Below, piece by piece: positions 1-8,651 of a stretch of DNA of 64,000 bases; positions within the stretch are counted from its first letter, which is position 1; each line of letters starts with the position of its first letter. Made by a program: the position numbers and the translations under genes. Location of the stretch: NCBI GenBank assembly GCA_963800205.1, contig CAWCZQ010000005.1, positions 186,001 through 250,000 of the forward strand. Reading direction: 5' to 3'. The stretch comes from UBA6224 sp963800205 (GTDB lineage: Bacteria; Patescibacteriota; Saccharimonadia; Saccharimonadales; UBA4665). The notes beneath the pieces are model-generated. The model did not search any database. It had not been told where the DNA came from and saw only the letters and a program-made list of their open reading frames with translations.

Positions 1-2
1 TT

Positions 3-677
3 TCCAACTTGGAGATCTTAGCGCTATACGATGTCCAGCGCCGCCTAAAGCGCAAAAGCTACAACATCGATCGTATTCTTGACCATTCACTTTTTGCCAT
101 CGAAGACCTCGCATTTAATAGCATATTCATCCGGGCTAACGAGCAGCTGCGACACATTGCCAAGAGCTTACGAGAAGAAATACCAACAGAACTTGATACG
201 TGCATGCGCCGCAGCGAAAAAGCTTTCGAAAACCTCTGGGACGAGCTGACGCAGCAGTATTATTCGCGAGATTTTGTCACCCACAAGTGGCTTCGTGAGC
301 CGTCGGTCGCCACTTTGCTGCCGTTGTATGCTGGCCACATAACCAAGGACCGTGCCGAAAAACTTGTCAGATTAATAGAGAACAGTCATCAATTCGGCCT
401 GTCGTATCCACTACCAAGCGTGCCGCGCCTGTCAGCTTATTTTGACCCAAAGCGCTACTGGCAAGGTCCCACCTGGATTAACATAAACTGGCTCGTCATT
501 GATGGACTCCGCCGCTACGGTTTTGATGATCACGCCGACGTCCTCACCGAAACGACATTGGAGTTAGTGAGAATGCATGGCTGTAATGAGTACTTCGACC
601 CGCTCGACGGCTCGCCACTGGGCGCAAGTAATTTTAGTTGGACAGCGGCACTCACCATTGACCTCATCCATTCCTAG
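3..677 (+). CDS. Glycoside hydrolase, trehalase/GH63-like, C-terminal part
   Basis: The frame is open to the left edge, so this is the last 224 residues of a longer enzyme; the TTG at 9 is only an internal codon. Seen: YWQGPTWININW about residue 150 counted from that TTG and YFDPLDGSPLGASNFSW near the C-terminus. These are typical of the alpha/alpha toroid catalytic domain shared by GH63 glucosidases, MGH1-like and trehalase-like enzymes, where the late Trp/Glu-rich loops line the sugar pocket. The substrate cannot be told from this fragment; an alpha-glucoside such as trehalose, a glycogen fragment or glucosylglycerate is a reasonable inference. The next gene, uppP, starts 35 bases later and is unrelated in function. 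Confidence 0.7.
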   Translation, partial: SNLEILALYDVQRRLKRKSYNIDRILDHSLFAIEDLAFNSIFIRANEQLRHIAKSLREEIPTELDTCMRRSEKAFENLWDELTQQYYSRDFVTHKWLREPSVATLLPLYAGHITKDRAEKLVRLIENSHQFGLSYPLPSVPRLSAYFDPKRYWQGPTWININWLVIDGLRRYGFDDHADVLTETTLELVRMHGCNEYFDPLDGSPLGASNFSWTAALTIDLIHS

Positions 678-712
678 TTTTTTCATTAACACTAACGTAC
701 ACTGAAGAGATT

Positions 713-1525
713 ATGCTTGCACTTCTCACCGCACTTATCCTGGGCATTATCGAGGGAATTACCGAATTCCTCCCCATTAGCAGTACTGGTCACTTAATCG
801 TTGCCGAGCACTTGCTCGATTACCGAGATATCAAAGATTTATTTACTGTCGTTATCCAGGTGGGCGCGATTGCGGCAGTCGTCTGGTTCTATCGTCAGGA
901 TTTATTCAACAAAGTGGTCGGTCTTTTCAAAGGAGACCATGAGGCCATTCATTTCTGGAAGCTGTTAGTTATCGCCACAATTCCAGCCGGCATTGCCGGA
1001 CTATTACTCGGTTCGCTCCTCGAACGTTTTTCGGTCCCTGCCGTCATCGCCACCACTCTTATCTTGGGTGGTATCGTTTTGTGGCTAGTCGACCGGAAAC
1101 CTGTCCATAATCATGACGACCCAATAGAGTTTGGTGATATATCCATTAAACGGGCACTGCTAATTGGCATTGGACAGTGCGTCGCCATCGTACCAGGTGT
1201 ATCACGCTCCGGTGCCACTATTGTGAGCGGATTGCTGACAGGCCTGAACCGGCCCACCGCCACCGCTTTTTCCTTTTATATGAGCATTCCCGTGATGGTG
1301 TTAGCTAGTGCTTACACGCTGTACAAACACGGCGATAGCATCGGTAGCCTGCCCGGCGGTACGCCAGCCCTTCTGGTGGGCGTCGTTTCGGCATTTGTTA
1401 CAGCACTAATAGCAGTAACGTGGTTATTACGCTATATTGCTCATCACAATTTCAAGCCATTTGCCTACTACCGCATCGCTGCTGGCCTTGTCATATTTGC
1501 CCTGCTCGGTCTCCATATCATCTAG
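713..1525 (+). CDS. uppP: Undecaprenyl-diphosphatase UppP (BacA family)
   Basis: Polytopic inner-membrane enzyme that dephosphorylates undecaprenyl diphosphate so the lipid carrier can be reused in peptidoglycan and glycan export. Seen: the N-terminal motif EGITEFLPISSTGHL (the glutamate-rich catalytic motif plus the SSTGH segment) and PGVSRSGATI in the second half, the two signature motifs of the BacA family; 270 residues is the usual length and about eight hydrophobic segments are visible. The start is ATG with a GAAGAG ribosome site 3 bases away. It fits functionally with the peptidoglycan genes ddl and murF further right, and with the L,D-transpeptidase. Bacitracin resistance is the classical overexpression phenotype of the family. 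Confidence 0.95.
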   Translation: MLALLTALILGIIEGITEFLPISSTGHLIVAEHLLDYRDIKDLFTVVIQVGAIAAVVWFYRQDLFNKVVGLFKGDHEAIHFWKLLVIATIPAGIAGLLLGSLLERFSVPAVIATTLILGGIVLWLVDRKPVHNHDDPIEFGDISIKRALLIGIGQCVAIVPGVSRSGATIVSGLLTGLNRPTATAFSFYMSIPVMVLASAYTLYKHGDSIGSLPGGTPALLVGVVSAFVTALIAVTWLLRYIAHHNFKPFAYYRIAAGLVIFALLGLHII

Positions 1526-1584
1526 TTCCTATTGTTAACGTACTAATTTTATGGTTTATTATGGCTACCTAACTGGGAGACATT

Positions 1585-2406
1585 ATGGCCATACCTCCAC
1601 ATTCCGTCCCGTATGATTCGGCGCTACGTCAATACCCTGTACGCGACTTACTCCATAAAAGCCAGACAAATATAACCCCCGACGCCTACCAAGGTCTTGC
1701 TTTCGCTGCCGCAGCCTATGATATGGCGTCGGAGCAACCAACTCGGACCGACGACCCGACGGCGGCCGGCGAAGCCGCAGCCAAGGCTGGCTTTCGGACG
1801 GCGCAAGCCGAAGGTTCGTTTCTTAGCATAAGTCAGTGGTTTCTCCGATCCCATGAGTCGCTCGATACTATCAATTCGCCCATCAAAGGGTCGCCTCGAT
1901 GTGATGATAGTCAACGAATCGCTCGGGAGCGAATCGCCACCTATCTGCTCGAAGGTCGTTCGTTCGCGCTACTAGCTGCCCAAACCCCACCCAACTACCC
2001 ACCGACTCAGGAGTTGTACGCCGCTGCGCCACTGCGAGCGAGACGAGCTTTTATGATGGGCGAAAAACTCGTGCAAACATTGCACGAACCTCACAAATCA
2101 TGGGATTCCTATGCCACCATGCTGTCGAAGCACCAGGCGACATTCGAAGCTATGCATAGCGCCGACAGCGGAGGCGATGCTTCGCGCATTGCTCTGCGAG
2201 GAATCTATCGAGCACTTCTTGCCCAGCGGCAAAACCCAGCCCCACACGAAACTCGCTGGCAAAGTTACCGGGAGCACGCTCGATTTGTCGGCAAGCAGGC
2301 ATCGATCGGTCTGGTGGCACTCGGGCTAGCTATTACTAAGCCGCTCGAAAAACACACACGAATCCAAGATGTCCGCCGTCGCATAGCCTTAAAGATTCTG
2401 GGCTAG
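1585..2406 (+). CDS. Hypothetical protein, 273 aa, Ala-rich
   Basis: Not recognised. The frame is intact with an ATG preceded by CTGGGAG. The protein is alanine- and arginine-rich, mostly predicted helical, with no signal peptide and only one mildly hydrophobic stretch near the C-terminus (IGLVALGLAI), followed by a basic tail. No Cys pairs or catalytic motif could be seen. It ends only 6 bases from the convergent rmuC stop, so no separate terminator fits between them. It could be a lineage-specific helical cytoplasmic or membrane-peripheral protein. Confidence 0.7.
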   Translation: MAIPPHSVPYDSALRQYPVRDLLHKSQTNITPDAYQGLAFAAAAYDMASEQPTRTDDPTAAGEAAAKAGFRTAQAEGSFLSISQWFLRSHESLDTINSPIKGSPRCDDSQRIARERIATYLLEGRSFALLAAQTPPNYPPTQELYAAAPLRARRAFMMGEKLVQTLHEPHKSWDSYATMLSKHQATFEAMHSADSGGDASRIALRGIYRALLAQRQNPAPHETRWQSYREHARFVGKQASIGLVALGLAITKPLEKHTRIQDVRRRIALKILG

Positions 2407-2412
2407 CTACGT

Positions 2413-3471
2413 CTAGCTGTCGATGTGGGGTTTGTCGAGCAGAAGCGGCTCTACAGTGGGATCACTATCGGTTATCTTCACGATATCACGGTCGATTTTA
2501 CCGAGCTCTTTATACGTTGCATTGTAATGATTTACGGTGGTGCCGAGGCTGTTACCTAACTTGAGCATGTAGGCGTTATGGGCAATCAAATGCTTGTTGA
2601 GTTGCTCGATGTTCTTGCGGATTTTTTCGGTGTCTTTATGTATTTCTATGCTGCGCAGCCCCTGCACGATAGTCTGTAGCATAGCCGAGAGGGTGCTCGG
2701 TCCAACGATGGTTACTTTCTTATCAGCAGCAGCGTACTGCATCAGGTTTCGGCCGGACACATTGCCGGTGCCGACTTTATTGGATAGCAAATCGTAATAG
2801 ATAGCTTCGCTGGGAATAAACATTAGCGCTTGATCGAGCGTTCCCTTGCCCGGCTTAATGTATTTGCTGGTTTCATCGATGCGACGTTTGAGGTCTTCCT
2901 TGAGCAAGCGCTCGAGCGCTGGGCGTTCTTCTGGAGTGCAATCGAGTAATCGGTTATAGTTTTCGAGACTAAATTTACTATCTATCGGCAAGATTTTGTC
3001 GTCTATCTTGATTATCGCGTCGACAATAAGCCCCTCACCTAATTTGTGTTGAAGTTCATAGGCACCGGGAGGCAAAATGTTATTTAGGATTTGTTCGAGG
3101 TAGTATTCACCCAGCACGCCGCGCTGCTTGGGGTTCTGTAGGACGTTTTGCAGCATCTTCAGTTCTCCGGCGATATCACCAACGTTCTTATTGGTCTTAT
3201 CCAGTTCTGTTAATTTTTGAGTAACATCGGTAATAAGTTTAGCGCTGGCTTGGAGCTGAGCCGTCATCTGTTTGCTACTGGTGCCAAACTGCTCGGTCAT
3301 CTGCCGCTGCATCCCGTCCTTCAGGTTCATAATGTCATCACTCAGTCGGGAAAGATCCTGCTTGAGTAGCAGTGCAGTGTTAGGATCCGGCTTTACAGCA
3401 GTTTGCTGTCGAACGAGCACGGCAAGCAACGCCAGCACAAGTACACCCAATACAATCACCGCTATAATCAT
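2413..3471 (-). CDS. rmuC: DNA recombination protein RmuC-like
   Basis: RmuC-family proteins limit inverted-repeat recombination and carry a nuclease-like fold. Seen: an N-terminal membrane anchor (residues 2-21, Val/Leu rich), a coiled-coil region with many Gln and Lys up to about residue 110, then the RmuC domain with NPKQRGVLGEYYLEQIL and LPIDSKFSLENY, the latter carrying the acidic/Lys signature of the nuclease-like core. The length of 352 is usual. The start ATG lies 6 nt after a TACAAT box (3478-3483), which predicts a leaderless mRNA. It is convergent with the unknown gene on the left. Confidence 0.92.
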   Translation of the reverse strand: MIIAVIVLGVLVLALLAVLVRQQTAVKPDPNTALLLKQDLSRLSDDIMNLKDGMQRQMTEQFGTSSKQMTAQLQASAKLITDVTQKLTELDKTNKNVGDIAGELKMLQNVLQNPKQRGVLGEYYLEQILNNILPPGAYELQHKLGEGLIVDAIIKIDDKILPIDSKFSLENYNRLLDCTPEERPALERLLKEDLKRRIDETSKYIKPGKGTLDQALMFIPSEAIYYDLLSNKVGTGNVSGRNLMQYAAADKKVTIVGPSTLSAMLQTIVQGLRSIEIHKDTEKIRKNIEQLNKHLIAHNAYMLKLGNSLGTTVNHYNATYKELGKIDRDIVKITDSDPTVEPLLLDKPHIDS

Positions 3472-3505
3472 AAGCCTATTGTATCAGTTAGACGCCAAAA
3501 GTTCT

Positions 3506-3733
3506 CTATTGGGTTAAGCCTATACACTTGGCCGTGTAGTAGCTCAATTCTTGCTCTTGTGCTGGTGTTTTGTTTTGGGTTTGCTGGGCTTCATCGGCAA
3601 GTTTACAATAATCTTCACCACTTCGATGACTGCGCAACAACGACTGAGCGATTGCCGCCACCGCCCCCAGCGACACTATCATTAAAATAACAGCGATGAT
3701 AATTTTTTGTTTGCTCGTTACATGCGAGTCCAT
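3506..3733 (-). CDS. Small single-pass membrane protein, ELSY-C-GLT family
   Basis: A 75-residue protein with one transmembrane helix (about residues 9-31) and a short extracellular tail with two cysteines. The tail ends in ELSYYTAKCIGLTQ. A second small protein in this window (36681-36866, minus strand) ends in ELSYDAALCEGLTR, so both share ELSY-x2-A-x-C-x-GLT at the very C-terminus and a Cys further upstream. They look like paralogues of an undescribed family. A TACTAT box 7 nt before the ATG overlaps the end of the ZIP transporter gene, suggesting its own leaderless transcript in addition to read-through. Function unknown; the two cysteines could form a disulphide outside the membrane. Confidence 0.75.
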   Translation of the reverse strand: MDSHVTSKQKIIIAVILMIVSLGAVAAIAQSLLRSHRSGEDYCKLADEAQQTQNKTPAQEQELSYYTAKCIGLTQ

Positions 3734-3738
3734 TGATC

Positions 3739-4464
3739 TTATAGTATCCTACTTATGGCAAAAATACAGCAAGCCCCTAATATGGTTAACGAGAGTGTAA
3801 CGTAACTTGAGTGCTTGCTGTGAGCCTCCGGCAAGATTTCACTCGCCCCGATGTACAGTAAGAATCCGGCGAAAAAACCAAGGTATATCGGCAGGGCGAC
3901 ACTGGGAATCGTAAACAGGAGCGTACTGGCAGCTCCTAATACTGGCGCTGCTGCATCAGCAAGCAGAAACCCAACTGCTCTACGCGGTTTATTCTTATTA
4001 AGCAAGAGTAGGTTTACCGTATTCAGTCCATCGGTAAAGTCGTGAGCGATGACGGCAACCGCCACCGCAATACCGATGCCTTGACCAGCTTGAAAGCCAA
4101 GTCCTATGCCAACACCATCTAATAAACTGTGGCCAATCAGGGCGAGTGCGCTGGCGATTCCGACATGAGGATGATGGTGCACCTCATATTCGCTCTCCTG
4201 CGTATGGTGTATCAGAATACTCTTTTCCAAAATATGAAACAGCAAGAAGCCTGTGACCAAAGCAATCATCGGCCATGAGAAGTCCATGTGTACTCCATTT
4301 GCCGCCGTAAAAATCTCTGGCAACAAATCAAACGCCACAACACCGAGCAGAACCCCAGCCGTATACCCCAAAAATCGGTGTAATTTATCCTGATTTTTTA
4401 ATCCAAGCAAACCGCCTAAAAATGTTGATATAAACGTGGCGGCGGCCAATATAACTACGAGCAT
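3739..4464 (-). CDS. ZIP-family divalent metal transporter
   Basis: Membrane transporter for Zn2+, Fe2+ or Mn2+ into the cytoplasm. Seen: about eight hydrophobic segments, a His-rich loop (HHTQESEYEVHHHPH) between early helices, and the two metal-binding helix motifs GHSLLDGVGIG and AHDFTDGLNTV, equivalent to the HNxxDG and HEhPxG motifs of TM4 and TM5 of ZIP proteins. Length 241 is typical for bacterial ZIPs. It starts 15 bases after the PIG-L gene stop, so the two are probably co-transcribed, with the small membrane gene 5 bases downstream. Substrate metal is not determinable here. Confidence 0.88.
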   Translation of the reverse strand: MLVVILAAATFISTFLGGLLGLKNQDKLHRFLGYTAGVLLGVVAFDLLPEIFTAANGVHMDFSWPMIALVTGFLLFHILEKSILIHHTQESEYEVHHHPHVGIASALALIGHSLLDGVGIGLGFQAGQGIGIAVAVAVIAHDFTDGLNTVNLLLLNKNKPRRAVGFLLADAAAPVLGAASTLLFTIPSVALPIYLGFFAGFLLYIGASEILPEAHSKHSSYVTLSLTILGACCIFAISRIL

Positions 4465-4479
4465 ACGATGTCTTTCTTT

Positions 4480-5199
4480 TTAGGTAATGTCTAGTCGCAC
4501 AAAGCCTTCGGCATAGGTACAGCCTGCTTTTTCACCGAGCTGCTGCGCCCGAGCGGTCACCATGTTTTTGACCGCAACAAAGTCTGGCATTTGGCTCTCA
4601 TGCAATTGAAGCGCATTCAGCTTCATATCAAATGTTTGCGTGATGTCAATCAAGCAGTTCTGCCGATCTAGATTGACGAGCAAAAGGTGGGCGACTTTGT
4701 GAGGTTTCAATTTTTCCTCTGTATACAATTCAGGGAAACTCAAGTGGTCGCGAGCAAATGGATAGACAGCGTCAAGGGTCGCTTGGCCTGCCGCCCGGTG
4801 ATCAGGATGGTTCACAAAACCAAGCTGCTCGGAGTATACCATGGTAGGGTCCATGACGATGACCGTGTCAGGCTTTGTCTGTCGTATGACCCGCACAATA
4901 TCCCGTTTTAAATCTTCAGTGACAGTCAACTTGCCATCCTCATAGTTCAAGAAATATACCTCCCTCACGCCGAGCGTGTCGGCAGCGGCCCGCTGTTCAT
5001 CTCTACGACATGTTACTAACATCTCTGGCGTCAGCGACAAATCAGCTGTCCCCTTGCTACCGTCCGTAATCACTAAATAGTCCACTTGGGCACCTTGTTG
5101 GACCCATGTGGCAATGCTACCGGACGCACCGAAATCAATGTCGTCGGGATGAGCGCCGACTGCCAACACTTTTCGGGGCCGAAAGTCTAACTGGTTCAT
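4480..5199 (-). CDS. PIG-L (LmbE) family deacetylase
   Basis: Zinc-dependent deacetylase family acting on N-acetylglucosamine-type substrates. Seen: AHPDDIDFG near the N-terminus, giving the His-Asp-Asp metal/catalytic triad, and HPDHRAA in the middle supplying the remaining metal-binding His. Two starts are possible: ATG at 5214 or, used here, ATG at 5199 (MNQLDFRPRK), which sits directly before the first beta strand as usual in the family. No clear ribosome site precedes either. The ZIP transporter follows 15 bases downstream. The substrate could be a cell-wall sugar or a thiol precursor; nothing here decides. Confidence 0.88.
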   Translation of the reverse strand: MNQLDFRPRKVLAVGAHPDDIDFGASGSIATWVQQGAQVDYLVITDGSKGTADLSLTPEMLVTCRRDEQRAAADTLGVREVYFLNYEDGKLTVTEDLKRDIVRVIRQTKPDTVIVMDPTMVYSEQLGFVNHPDHRAAGQATLDAVYPFARDHLSFPELYTEEKLKPHKVAHLLLVNLDRQNCLIDITQTFDMKLNALQLHESQMPDFVAVKNMVTARAQQLGEKAGCTYAEGFVRLDIT

Positions 5200-5241
5200 G
5201 TGTCTAGCATACACCGTAACTCTAGATGTTTTGTAGGCTAT

Positions 5242-5877
5242 TTACTGTATACGTGAACGGGTCGAAAGTATGGGAGCTTGCCGTACATAACTATGGTTTT
5301 CCAGCACGTCCAGCAGGGCGTGGGCGACTTCTTTGCGGGAACTAAAAAGTTCGGCCGGGCCGTGGCGGGTCAAACGATACGGTTTGTTTTTTCCGCTCGT
5401 TAACTTGAGAACCCGCAGCACCGTCCACTCCACTGAACTTTTTTGCAAGACGCCGACGTGCCGTTTGCCATCTGAAACTCGGGCTGGATCGATGATACGA
5501 ATGGCGAGGTTAAGCACATAGTCAATAACATTGGGAGAATCATTCGGCAGGCGTACACCTGTACCAGTCAAGCTCAGTACCCGCTTTATGTCGTGCTGAT
5601 CCATGGCGGCTAACACGTGCTTGATGGCAGTGGTTTGTACAAGTGTCGGCGAGTGTTTGACATGCCCTATCAGACATATCACCGCATCGGCACCAGCGCA
5701 TAACCGTATCACATCGTCTGCATTCGTTGCATCACACGCTACTACTTGCAAATGAGGATGGTCCGCAAAGTCATGCTTGCCTCTTACCCCTGCCCTGACC
5801 TCATGCCCAGCTCGCAATGCCGCCCGCACAAAGGCCCTACCGGTTCTTCCCTGCGCTGCGATTACTGCTACTGTCAT
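5242..5877 (-). CDS. NAD(P)-binding oxidoreductase, SDR/NmrA-like
   Basis: The open frame extends to 6081, but the Rossmann fold begins at MTVAVIAAQGRTGRAF, whose ATG is at 5877; the extra upstream residues overlap the small ORF and promoter region of the divergent gene and look non-coding. From that start the protein is 211 residues. Seen: the nucleotide-binding loop AAQGRTGRAFV (a GxxGxxG variant), VACDATNADDV and SLTGTGVRL, as in atypical SDRs that bind NAD(P) and act as reductases or redox sensors (NmrA, YwnB type). It is divergent from a 30-codon ORF plus aldo/keto reductase, hinting at a redox or carbonyl stress role. Confidence 0.82.
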   Translation of the reverse strand: MTVAVIAAQGRTGRAFVRAALRAGHEVRAGVRGKHDFADHPHLQVVACDATNADDVIRLCAGADAVICLIGHVKHSPTLVQTTAIKHVLAAMDQHDIKRVLSLTGTGVRLPNDSPNVIDYVLNLAIRIIDPARVSDGKRHVGVLQKSSVEWTVLRVLKLTSGKNKPYRLTRHGPAELFSSRKEVAHALLDVLENHSYVRQAPILSTRSRIQ

Positions 5878-5949
5878 AGTCTTCAGTATACAAACTAAGC
5901 GGTAACTTACCAGACGACCAGTCTCGCTCCATCTATAGGAGGAATTTGT

Positions 5950-6042
5950 ATGGACCGGGCGTTGCGTATCAATGCTGTAAGCGATTTCGCTACATGTGCT
6001 GTACTGTCTCGCTACACTATTAAGCGATACAAGGAGGAGTAA
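5950..6042 (+). CDS. Possible 30-codon upstream ORF coupled to the reductase
   Basis: An ATG preceded by ATAGGAGGAATTTGT opens a 30-codon frame that stops 2 bases before the ATG of the aldo/keto reductase, and its last codons (AAG GAG GAG TAA) are themselves the reductase ribosome site. Its predicted end YTIKRYKEE is faintly reminiscent of the first helices of MerR regulators, but that may be chance. It could be a leader peptide that couples translation, or a small protein of its own. The strong ribosome site and the exact coupling geometry are the evidence; conservation in relatives is needed to prove it. Confidence 0.45.
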   Translation: MDRALRINAVSDFATCAVLSRYTIKRYKEE

Positions 6043-6044
6043 AC

Positions 6045-6890
6045 ATGGCAGCAGCATCGGCGAACGTACCGCAGATAACACTCAATAACGGCATAACCAT
6101 CCCACACATTGGTTTGGGTACTTGGCAAATAAAGGACCCGAACGAAGTAGGCGACGCCGTCCGTAGTGCACTCGATATCGGCTACCGACTTATTGATACT
6201 GCCGCTATCTATGGCAATGAAGAGGGAGTGGGTACAGCTGTTCGTTACCACGAGACACCACGCGAAGAGATTTTTGTAACCAGTAAACTCTGGAACGATA
6301 GCCACGACTACGACAGCGCCCTGCGTGCTTTTGACGCAACCATGGAACGACTCGGTTTAGACTACCTGGATATGTATCTAATTCATTGGCCCGTGCCGTC
6401 GCAAAATAAATTTACCGATGCATGGCGAGCACTCGAAAGTCTCTACCAAGACAAGCGCGTCCGCGCCATAGGCGTGTCAAATTTTAAGACGCACCATTTG
6501 TCCACGCTATTAGAATCGGCAAGCATCACACCTGCCGTCAATCAAATTGAATTGCACCCGCGCCTCCAGCAAACATCTACCAGAGAATTCTGCGCTACAC
6601 ATAATATTGCCGTCGAAAGCTACAGTCCCATCATGCGAGCCGATAAAGGACTAGCAAGAGCCGTCGACCCTATCGCTGCCAAACATCACAAAACGCCAGC
6701 TCAAATTATCCTACGCTGGCACATCGACAATGGTTTACTGCCGATACCGAAGTCGACTAACGGCGATCGTCAACGCGAAAATTTCAGTATTTTTGATTTC
6801 TCACTCGACGAAGAAGATATGCAGCAGATGGCAGACCTCAATGAAGAACAAATTGTCGTCGCCGATCCTGATAGTCCTCACTGGGGCTAA
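6045..6890 (+). CDS. Aldo/keto reductase
   Basis: NADPH-dependent carbonyl reductase with a TIM barrel. Seen: the signature segments IGLGTWQI, RLIDTAAIYGNE (catalytic Asp and Tyr), FVTSKLW (catalytic Lys), YLIHWPVP (catalytic His), IGVSNF, and IPKSTNGDR for the NADPH phosphate. 281 residues is the family norm. The ATG follows an AAGGAGGAG site 5 bases away. It is closest in style to the 2,5-diketo-D-gluconate reductase subgroup; actual substrates are likely small aldehydes such as methylglyoxal. A second family member lies at 58424-59257 on the minus strand. Confidence 0.95.
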   Translation: MAAASANVPQITLNNGITIPHIGLGTWQIKDPNEVGDAVRSALDIGYRLIDTAAIYGNEEGVGTAVRYHETPREEIFVTSKLWNDSHDYDSALRAFDATMERLGLDYLDMYLIHWPVPSQNKFTDAWRALESLYQDKRVRAIGVSNFKTHHLSTLLESASITPAVNQIELHPRLQQTSTREFCATHNIAVESYSPIMRADKGLARAVDPIAAKHHKTPAQIILRWHIDNGLLPIPKSTNGDRQRENFSIFDFSLDEEDMQQMADLNEEQIVVADPDSPHWG

Positions 6891-6974
6891 CCGATAGTCG
6901 GACACCACGACACCTAGTTTGCGCTTAAGACCCTTGTTTGCGATAATCATAAGCAGTAACTCGCAAACAAAACC

Positions 6975-8651
6975 GTGGAATTTACATTATTCATACAGCT
7001 TAGTCTCGTCCTTGCCCTGGCAGCCGGTATATCGGTCGTCATGCGGCTTTTTCGTCAACCCCTTATTATGGGATACATCATCACGGGTGTGGTTGCTGGC
7101 CCCTCATTGTTTAACTTAATTCATAATCAGTCGGCCTTCGAATCATTCAGTCAGATTGGCATTGCACTCCTGCTCTTTATTGTGGGCCTCGGGCTCAATG
7201 TTGGGACCATCCGCAGTCTTGGTAAAGCAGTCATTGTCGTCGCACTCGCCAACACGGCTATCATCGGCGGGCTCAGTTATGCACTTGCTCTCTTTCTACA
7301 TTTTACCCATGCCGAAGCTCTTATAATCTCCATCGGTATGCTATTTAGCAGCACGATTGTGGTCATTAAAGCGCTCAGCGATAAAAAAGCAACCTCTCGT
7401 CTGTTTGGCCGTATCGCCATCGGTGTCACCCTAGTAGAAGACATCATGGCTACCATTGCACTGCTTGTCGTTACGGCGGCTAGCGGCGGCGCCAATCTTC
7501 GCGATTTCGAAATGCTCTTTATGCGTGGCATTGCACTCATGATTTTTCTGGCCGTCTGTGGCGGCTACATATTACCGCGAGTGGCCAAGTTCTTTGCGAG
7601 CAGTCAAGAATTCTTGTTTATGTTTGCCCTCATGTGGGCGTTTGGTGTCGCCAGCCTCTTTGAGGTAGCCGGTTTTTCGATCGAAGTGGGCGCCCTATTT
7701 GCTGGAGTATCGCTAGCTTCTCTACCATATGCTCAGGAGATCAGCACGCGTCTCAAGCCCCTACGCGACTTTTTCCTGGTTTTGTTCTTCGTCAGTCTTG
7801 GCGAACGACTCGGCCTGCAGAGCATTACATCGGCATTAGTACCAGCCCTCATCTTTTCCTTTATCGTCGTCTTTATAAAATCCTTCGTCATTGCAGCCAG
7901 CCTAGGACGCTTGGGCTACACCGAACAAACAAGCTACAAAGTTGGTATCCACTTATCTCAAATTAGTGAATTCTCGGTCATCCTGGCGGTATTGGGACAG
8001 ACTTCGGGACTGACCAGCGAACACGTCACTAATATGCTCACTCTCACCGCTCTCATAACTATCGGTATATCGACCTATCTGATGCACTACGATGACAAAT
8101 ACTTCCGACTGGTCCGGCGCTCCTTTAAGTTCATCGAAAGACCAAATCCCAAACTCGAACCGCAAGTAAACCAAGGGTATAAACTCATCCTCTTTGGTTA
8201 CCACAAAGGTGGTCATGAGTTCATTAAAACGTTTCGAGAGATGCGCAAACGTTACATCGTCGTCGACTACAATCCCGAGGTCATTGACGTTATGGAACGC
8301 CAACACATTAATCACATATTTGGCGACGCCACCGATTATGAGCTACTCGAAGAAATTGGTGTCCACAAAGCGGATCTGGTCGTTAGTACCATCACGGACC
8401 TCGATACTAATTTGTTACTGGTGCGCCACGTCAATCAGTGGAACCCTGATGGGGTCTTTATTTGTCATGCCAACAGCTACGACGCCGCCGCAAAGCTCTA
8501 CGACCACGGCGCCGCCTATGTTATGCTGCCGCACTTTATCGGCAGTGAACAAATGAGCGCCTTTATTCGCCGCAACGGCAGCGACCGTGATGCTTTTGAC
8601 AAGTACCGCCGGCGCCACATCGTGACACTTGGTAAGATGGCCGTTACCTAG
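6975..8651 (+). CDS. Monovalent cation:proton antiporter (CPA2) with TrkA-N domain
   Basis: KefB-like membrane antiporter, exchanging K+ or Na+ for H+. Seen: an N-terminal Na/H exchanger domain of about twelve hydrophobic segments (residues 1-380) with LFSSTIVVIKAL and ALFAGVSLAS, then a cytosolic TrkA-N Rossmann domain starting at KLILFGYHKGGHEF, with DYNPEV and FGDATDYELLEEI, which binds NAD(H) or nucleotide to gate transport. The start is GTG at 6975 (MEFTLFIQL), with no ATG close by. Its last 4 bases overlap the convergent glycosylase gene. The length of 558 fits a transporter with one regulatory domain and no TrkA-C. Confidence 0.92.
   Translation: MEFTLFIQLSLVLALAAGISVVMRLFRQPLIMGYIITGVVAGPSLFNLIHNQSAFESFSQIGIALLLFIVGLGLNVGTIRSLGKAVIVVALANTAIIGGLSYALALFLHFTHAEALIISIGMLFSSTIVVIKALSDKKATSRLFGRIAIGVTLVEDIMATIALLVVTAASGGANLRDFEMLFMRGIALMIFLAVCGGYILPRVAKFFASSQEFLFMFALMWAFGVASLFEVAGFSIEVGALFAGVSLASLPYAQEISTRLKPLRDFFLVLFFVSLGERLGLQSITSALVPALIFSFIVVFIKSFVIAASLGRLGYTEQTSYKVGIHLSQISEFSVILAVLGQTSGLTSEHVTNMLTLTALITIGISTYLMHYDDKYFRLVRRSFKFIERPNPKLEPQVNQGYKLILFGYHKGGHEFIKTFREMRKRYIVVDYNPEVIDVMERQHINHIFGDATDYELLEEIGVHKADLVVSTITDLDTNLLLVRHVNQWNPDGVFICHANSYDAAAKLYDHGAAYVMLPHFIGSEQMSAFIRRNGSDRDAFDKYRRRHIVTLGKMAVT

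Noticed and set aside
5878..6081. N-terminal extension of the SDR-type protein
   Set aside because: Rossmann fold begins at 5877; the extension crosses the small ORF and promoter of the divergent gene.
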